Source: Acidaminococcus hominis (GTDB lineage: Bacteria; Bacillota; Negativicutes; Acidaminococcales; Acidaminococcaceae). From it: a DNA stretch of 64,000 nt. The stretch lies in assembly GCF_021044795.1 (NCBI RefSeq), contig NZ_JAJNOP010000002.1, one strand, 5' to 3'. Positions 59,783 to 64,000 of this stretch are shown here, one piece after another; the stretch's first letter is position 1; each line of letters starts with the position of its first letter. The translations under genes were made by a program, and so were the position numbers. The notes beneath the pieces are model-generated. The model was not told the DNA's origin. It did not search any database and saw only the letters and a list, made by a program, of their open reading frames with translations.

Positions 59783-60403
59783 ATGACGGATGTATACTCT
59801 TTCCACGTAGCTCTGCAGGAATTTGAAAGCAAATTTTGGCGGGATTTTCAAATTTCTTCTAATGCTACTGTGGCCTTTTTGGCCTATACAGTGTTGGGAT
59901 CCTATCAAGCCCAGGGAGAACACTTATTTTGCGTAGACTGTAAAGGAGTCCATTACGAATTTCCTATTGATGATTTTGATGATGAACTACCGCCTTCCGT
60001 AGACCCTTCTGCGGTGAAACTGCGGCAGTTGAAACTGGCTCCTGGGGATACACTGACGGTGGTTTATGACTACGGTGACGAATGGACCTTCCAACTGGAA
60101 TATCAGGGAAAGGCGCCTATGGAGCGCAATACCTGGCCCCGTTATCCCCTGATAACGGACGGTGCCGGACAAGGTATCATAGAAGATATCGGCAGAGATG
60201 GTCTTGAAGAAATTGTCCAGAACAAGGACGAAAAAGGCGAGGACTATATCATTAGTGAATTTCAGGGCATACCGATGTATTGGGATTATACCCGGTTCGA
60301 TTTGGCTTCGGAGAATCTAGTGCTCAAAGAAAAAGCCCGGTATCTCAGGGCGTTGTACGAAATTCCTTTTGAGGATGATTTTGAACCGGATTTCTCGGAA
60401 TAG
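59783..60403 (+). CDS. Plasmid pRiA4b ORF-3-like protein, copy 1
   Basis: 206 residues. VYSFHVALQEFESKFWRDFQ, FLAYTVLGSYQAQGEHLFCV, LRQLKLAPGDTLTVVYDYGD and EWTFQLEYQGKAP are the hallmarks of the pRiA4b ORF-3 family (also annotated as IS1096-element passenger). Function is unknown; the fold is small and often linked with mobile DNA. AAGGAG lies seven bases before the ATG at 59783. A paralogue is at 61398 with a secreted protein gene between. The C-terminus is acidic (EDDFEPDFSE). Confidence 0.85.
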   Translation: MTDVYSFHVALQEFESKFWRDFQISSNATVAFLAYTVLGSYQAQGEHLFCVDCKGVHYEFPIDDFDDELPPSVDPSAVKLRQLKLAPGDTLTVVYDYGDEWTFQLEYQGKAPMERNTWPRYPLITDGAGQGIIEDIGRDGLEEIVQNKDEKGEDYIISEFQGIPMYWDYTRFDLASENLVLKEKARYLRALYEIPFEDDFEPDFSE

Positions 60404-60609
60404 GCAGAAAGAGGATAGTGTCAAACCTCAGGACCAGAGGGAAAAGCGGCTGGAGTAAGCTTTCTTTGTTCCCTATTCGATAATTGAAGGGCCTGGCGGG
60501 AATTTATCTTGGAAATGATGGCCTGCTGAAAGGAATGCTTGACACTCTGGGGGAAGCCTAGAACAACTGGAAACCGGCATTTAAGGAAGCTTAATTTGGT
60601 GATTAGGGG

Positions 60610-61314
60610 ATGAAAGTTTTGCGCATCAAAAAGAAAATAGTAAGCTTGGCCCTTTTGGCCTGCCTTGCAGTGGCTCCAGCGTATGCGGCGGAGTGGTATT
60701 GGTTGGGGTCAGATTCTTATAACTCCAGATTTGTAGATACTGCTTCCTTGGAGAAAAATGATTACCAGGCTATTGTTTGGTGGAAAAACACAGGACCAAA
60801 GGGAGACAGCTACCTGAAGAAATTGGCCTTTAACCGCTATGACCGGACCGTAGCGGTGGCAGCCTCGTATTTGCTTGACAAATATGGGGACTACAAGAAG
60901 ACGTATTCTAATAAACCCCGGTCGGAGTGGAAGTACGAGGCCATTGTTCCGGAATCCTTTATGGAAGAAATTTATAACTGGCTTTGGCCTGCGGCTGCAG
61001 GCACGGCCAATCGTTGGTATTATTTGGGAAAGTGGTCGGACGGAGCCACTTTCTTTGTAGATAACTTGAGCGTTAGGAAAGATGCTCAGACGGCCCGGGT
61101 ATGGACGAAAGAGAATGACCCCAACGGCCATTATTCCATACAATACCGCATCATCAGAAGAAATGAAAAAACGCTGACGATTTGGAAATCGTATACCCTT
61201 CGAGGCTCTGCAGGCCATGAATATATCGATACAGAAGCTTTCCCTAATGAGGTGATTCCCATTTTGCCTGGGTCCATGGATGAAAAGCTGTTTTATGCCA
61301 TTTGGCCCAATTAA
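60610..61314 (+). CDS. Secreted protein with two adhesin-E-like repeats
   Basis: 234 residues. A signal peptide (VSLALLACLAVAPAYA) is followed by two ~100-residue units: EWYWLGSDSYNSRFVDTASL ... EEIYNWLWPAA and NRWYYLGKWSDGATFFVDNL ... EKLFYAIWPN. Each has W-Y-x-L-G, F-(V/F)-D, a (V/I)W(W/T)K strand and a final WP, which resembles the surface-adhesin protein E family. Probably periplasmic or outer-membrane associated; the binding partner is unknown. The ribosome-binding site AGGGG is unusually close to the ATG. Confidence 0.7.
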   Translation: MKVLRIKKKIVSLALLACLAVAPAYAAEWYWLGSDSYNSRFVDTASLEKNDYQAIVWWKNTGPKGDSYLKKLAFNRYDRTVAVAASYLLDKYGDYKKTYSNKPRSEWKYEAIVPESFMEEIYNWLWPAAAGTANRWYYLGKWSDGATFFVDNLSVRKDAQTARVWTKENDPNGHYSIQYRIIRRNEKTLTIWKSYTLRGSAGHEYIDTEAFPNEVIPILPGSMDEKLFYAIWPN

Positions 61315-61397
61315 GCTTTTTAAGCAACAATTCGGCGGGGGTTACAGACGCTGCTTTTGCGTGGTAAAGTCTTTGTATATCTGGAGGTGTATTTGAA

Positions 61398-61991
61398 ATG
61401 GCAGAAGTCTATACTTTTCACGTTGCCGTGAAAGAAATGGAGAATAAGATTTGGCGGGATATCGATATTTCTTCTAAGTCCACACTGGCCCAACTGTCGT
61501 ACGCAATCCTGGTAGTCTTCAACACAGAGTATAATCATCTATTCTGCTTGTACTATAAGGGAAAAAGGTATGAGCTTCGCTTTGATCCGGATGCACCCAA
61601 GTCAATCCGACCCAATCGGGTACACCTGGAAAAAATGAAGCTTGAACCAGGGGACGAGCTGACCATGATCTATGATTATGGTTCTGAATGGGAATTCAGG
61701 ATTACCTTCCAGGGTTCGCGGCCCATGGAAAAAGGCAAAGGAAACCATTATCCCAATGTGACAGCTGGTGCAGGGATTGGCATTAAGGAAAATATGTTCC
61801 CGCAGGAATACCTGGAATACATCCAAAAGGAAGATCAAACGTGGAAACCGGAAACTTTAGTAAACGCACTCGGCCAGGAATACCAACGGTCCTATAAAAA
61901 TTTTGATTTGGAGCATATAAATTATGGACTGACCTGGGATGTACGATGGGTAAAGGCTGCCTACGAGCACACTAAAGACAGCCGCTGGTAA
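61398..61991 (+). CDS. Plasmid pRiA4b ORF-3-like protein, copy 2
   Basis: 197 residues, paralogous to the protein at 59783: VYTFHVAVKEMENKIWRDID, QLSYAILVVFNTEYNHLFCL, LEKMKLEPGDELTMIYDYGS and EWEFRITFQGSRP align throughout. The halves after residue ~120 diverge. Function unknown. GGAGGTGTATTTGAA precedes the ATG. A bidirectional terminator follows. The two copies, about 1 kb apart and in the same orientation, probably arose by local duplication. Confidence 0.85.
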   Translation: MAEVYTFHVAVKEMENKIWRDIDISSKSTLAQLSYAILVVFNTEYNHLFCLYYKGKRYELRFDPDAPKSIRPNRVHLEKMKLEPGDELTMIYDYGSEWEFRITFQGSRPMEKGKGNHYPNVTAGAGIGIKENMFPQEYLEYIQKEDQTWKPETLVNALGQEYQRSYKNFDLEHINYGLTWDVRWVKAAYEHTKDSRW

Positions 61992-62009
61992 ACTACAGTA
62001 AGCGACAAG

Positions 62010-62054
62010 AAACCCTCAGTCGGGTGATCTGTGAGATCACTTGGCTGAGGGTTT
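62010..62054. terminator. Terminator after the second pRiA4b-like gene
   Basis: AAACCCTCAG and GTGATCT pair with AGATCAC and CTGAGGGTTT. Confidence 0.8.
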
Positions 62055-62100
62055 GTCATCATGACGCCTATTTGTAGTTGCCTACTACAGCGCTGCTGCT

Positions 62101-62301
62101 CACGCCGCTTTTGTGGGTGACACCATCTTTGACGGCAGTTTTGGCAACACGGAGTACTATGGCGGAAATGCCCGCGCCCTGCTTCACAGCATTTTGTATC
62201 AGCTTTTCCGCCTCCCGGAAGAAACCGTGCTGTATCCTGGCCATACTGGTCCCACCACTGTGGGACAGGAAAAGCTCCGGGTAGGATTGGAACTAAGCTG
62301 A
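62101..62301 (+). pseudogene. C-terminal fragment of an MBL-fold hydrolase
   Basis: The frame encodes HAAFVGDTIFDGSFGNTEYY, GGNARALLHSILYQLF and LPEETVLYPGHTGPTTVGQE, the last third of a glyoxalase II-like metallo-beta-lactamase protein (VGDT, GS-G-T, YPGH-x-TT-G-E). The N-terminal HxHxDH metal-binding region is missing; only 36 codons are open upstream and a terminator lies just before. It is a truncated remnant. Confidence 0.8.
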
Positions 62302-62536
62302 AGGTGCAGGAAAAGAAATACGGATGCCCATTTCCTGCATCAAACATAATTTCACTGAATCCATTTAACAAGAACTATATTTTATTAAATTTGCATATTG
62401 AGAAACACATGTTCGCATGATATACTTTTTCTAACGAGAAATACCACGGATACAATTACATATTTTCAGGGCCTAGTTTTCGCTATCCACTTACAATGAC
62501 TTTATTCCACCAACTATCTGCAGCAAAGGAAAGATC

Positions 62537-62977
62537 ATGATGAACGAATCCAATCCCTACGTAAAACACCAAAAATTACAGCAAAAGGCAAAAGAACTTC
62601 GCAAGAACATGTCCAGAGCGGAAAAACGACTCTGGTTCGCCTTCCTTCGTCACCATTCCGTCAAGTGGCGCAGATTCAAGGTCTTTGACGATTATATCGT
62701 CACCTTTTACTGCGTCAAAGCCCAATTGGTCATCAATGTGATTGACGGGCAGGAAGCGGATGAAGAAACCTTGGCTTATATCCAGGCACGGACCGAATTC
62801 CTCAAACAATGGGGCCTGGAAGAAGTGCGTTTTTCCGAGAAAGATGTTCTTCAGTACTTTGATACCATCTGCTATGAAATCGACAATAAGGTACAAAGCC
62901 GGATCCAGGAAAATCCTGCCAGAAGGTCCCAATACCACGCAGATTATTGTATCTATTCCACGATTCCGTGGCCCTGA
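62537..62977 (+). CDS. DUF559 (Vsr-like) protein with altered active-site residues
   Basis: 146 residues. KELRKNMSRAEKRLWFAFLR and FKVFDDYIVTFYC, LVINVIDGQ, ADEETLAYIQARTEFLKQWG follow the DUF559 plan (related to very-short-patch-repair endonucleases). In typical members the motif reads YIVDFYC and LVIE(I/L)DG; here the Asp is Thr and the Glu is Asn, so nuclease activity is unlikely. The tail after residue 115 is unlike the family. AAAGGAAAGATC precedes the ATG. It may be a decaying gene. Confidence 0.8.
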   Translation: MMNESNPYVKHQKLQQKAKELRKNMSRAEKRLWFAFLRHHSVKWRRFKVFDDYIVTFYCVKAQLVINVIDGQEADEETLAYIQARTEFLKQWGLEEVRFSEKDVLQYFDTICYEIDNKVQSRIQENPARRSQYHADYCIYSTIPWP

Positions 62978-63397
62978 ATTTAAAACTAGGCAAAAATAGT
63001 ATCCAACATTTCTCGATGTACAAAAGTCTGAACCATTGTTTGCTTTTAGGAGCAGGACATTAGGTACAATAGAACTGGGACCTGTGATTCCACTGGGAAT
63101 TTCTCGTCCCCGAAAATTAATTTGGGCGTTTTCAAAACGCTCGCAGCTTATCGGTGAAGTGGTAAAAACTGCGTTTGGATAATTGAATACGCCGTACCTG
63201 ATGTCCTGCTCCATTATCTTGCTTGCCAGTACTGTAAACAAGGCCTAAGTGTGCCCGAATCATTTAAGCCAGCTATTTTACATAATCAATACTGATATAA
63301 GCATATTTGCTTAACCTCTAAAACGGCCAGCAGCCTAGCTGCTGCAGCCACCTAGATGTGAGCATTTGCCTTTTCAAAACTTTTTTCGATAAATGTG
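62978..63397. other. Gene-free stretch upstream of the rRNA promoters
   Basis: No supported gene. A minus-strand open frame spans part of it but overlaps the DUF559 gene and has no family features. Confidence 0.5.
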
Positions 63398-63426
63398 TTG
63401 ACGACCATAACTTCCTGTGCTATTAT
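63398..63426 (+). promoter_or_regulatory. Upstream promoter of the rRNA leader (P1)
   Basis: TTGACG and TATTAT with a 17-base spacer. A hairpin (AGCTG-CTCGT with ACGAG-CAGCT) begins just after the predicted start. About 500 bases separate it from the 16S gene. Confidence 0.6.
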
Positions 63427-63646
63427 ATACAAGCTGTCTCGTACGGAAACAAACGAGCAGCTAACAGCAGGCAGAAAGTCAAGTACTTCAATCGCCTTGG
63501 ATGAGCTATTGAATTAGCCTTCACCCAATGCAATTTAGGGAAGCAAATGACAGGTGTCTGGCTTAGCTTTTTAGCAAGGCCAAAGAATGATATTGAAACC
63601 AACCTTCCGCGAACAGCAGCAATGCTGCACCAAGCGAACCTCGGTT

Positions 63647-63704
63647 TTAATATATTCTAAAAAACACCTCTACAGTTTTCGCAGAAAACTGTAGTAAGTC
63701 CTCA
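63647..63704 (-). repeat. Dispersed hairpin repeat (GGTGTTTT family)
   Basis: On the minus strand: CTACAGTTTTC-TGC-GAAAACTGTAG then AGGTGTTTTTTAGAATATAT. It lies between the two candidate rRNA promoters. Confidence 0.7.
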
Positions 63705-63726
63705 ACTTTCCAAAATAAAAAAAGTA

Positions 63727-63755
63727 TTGACAACTCTCCTAAAGTTTGTTATTAT
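63727..63755 (+). promoter_or_regulatory. Proximal rRNA promoter (P2)
   Basis: A perfect TTGACA and TATTAT with a 17-base spacer, preceded by an A-rich stretch (AAAATAAAAAAAG) like an UP element. The leader 63760-63920 includes the AAAACTGAATA segment often seen before rRNA genes. Confidence 0.75.
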
Positions 63756-63923
63756 AAATGAGCTGTCATTGAGGCAGCCGACGAACTTTGAAAACTGAAT
63801 ATTGATTGACAGATGTGCGGGTCAAGTCACCTTTACGGTGATGAGATCGAGTCACTTCGAGACAACGAAGTAAAAAAATCGAAGCTAGTATTTTCAAGAG
63901 CCAAGCGGCTTTTCAAAATAATT

Positions 63924-64000
63924 CTATTTTGGAGAGTTTGATCCTGGCTCAGGACGAACGCTGGCGGCGTGCTTAACACATGCAAGTCGAACGGAGAATT
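63924..64000 (+). rRNA. 16S ribosomal RNA, 5' end (cut by window)
   Basis: AGAGTTTGATCCTGGCTCAG at 63933-63952 is the universal 16S 5' sequence, followed by GACGAACGCTGGCGGCGTGC and ACACATGCAAGTCGAACGG. Only the first ~75 bases are inside the window. The exact mature 5' end is estimated. Confidence 0.98.

Noticed and set aside
62576..63241. 221-codon open frame on the minus strand
   Set aside because: It overlaps the DUF559 gene for most of its length and shows no recognisable domain.
1..64000. tRNA genes and prophage
   Set aside because: No cloverleaf with a T-loop sequence and no phage structural, integrase or lysis gene was seen.

Overview
The window looks like a chromosomal segment of an Acidaminococcus-type member of the Negativicutes, a Firmicutes-lineage bacterium with an outer membrane. 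It is moderately GC-rich. The gene families are typical of Firmicutes (TrmK, YlbF, YhaM-type nuclease, c-di-AMP riboswitch, ECF S-component), yet it also carries two giant secreted proteins with C-terminal autotransporter beta-barrels, which need an outer membrane. The first ~75 bases of a 16S rRNA gene close the window and fit this placement. The genus is an inference, because no database could be searched.

Layout. 0.1-3.3 kb: NimA-like flavoprotein and a five-gene redox/cupin cassette. 3.4-4.4 kb (minus): RibU-like S-component and ACT-domain protein. 4.9-10.6 kb: a deacetylase, then fructose PTS genes fruK, fruA, HPr and Enzyme I. 10.6-16.4 kb: housekeeping (kinase-like protein, trmK, Nif3-like, YhaM-like, RNase P RNA, thioredoxin, glycosyltransferase) and a c-di-AMP riboswitch in front of an NlpC/P60 hydrolase. 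16.5-26 kb: DtxR-type regulator, acetyltransferase, two-component system with a VanX-like dipeptidase, YlbF, murB, DMT exporter, VOC protein, mscL, tyrS. 27-30.6 kb: small regulators and oxidoreductases. 31.5-46 kb: amino-acid/N-substituted amino-acid catabolism under two AraC regulators (carbamoylase-type M20 enzyme; alanine-type symporter, M20 amidohydrolase, diaminopropionate ammonia-lyase), an ArsR-permease-thioredoxin operon and a TetR-flavin reductase-flavodoxin operon. 46-57.4 kb: two autotransporter genes flanking a Sel1-repeat gene broken by one TAG codon. 57.4-63.9 kb: repeat-rich, gene-poor DNA with two pRiA4b ORF-3-like genes, an adhesin-like secreted protein, gene remnants and a degenerate DUF559 protein, ending at the rRNA operon promoters.

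The most unusual signal is non-coding. Six copies of a ~140-bp element lie in intergenic gaps on both strands (about 17.0, 31.1, 36.0, 36.3, 57.7 and 58.4 kb). Aligned by eye, paired arms change together between copies (for example GGTCGCAT/ATGCGACC versus GCTCACAT/ATGTGAGC versus GCTCATAT/ATATGAGC), while the linker (ATGTGATAGC) and the right end (GCGAACC) stay constant. This is the pattern of a structure under selection. Small hairpin modules flank the elements and one appears inserted inside a copy. No transposase is present. A second dispersed hairpin family (stem followed by GGTGTTTT and AATATATG) also recurs.

Protein-level oddities: HPr has Arg at position 46 in place of the regulatory Ser; Enzyme I lacks about 16 residues just before its catalytic His, in frame; the DUF559 protein has lost its usual acidic residues. 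Starts were chosen by ribosome-binding sites; all family names come from motif recognition, not from searches.
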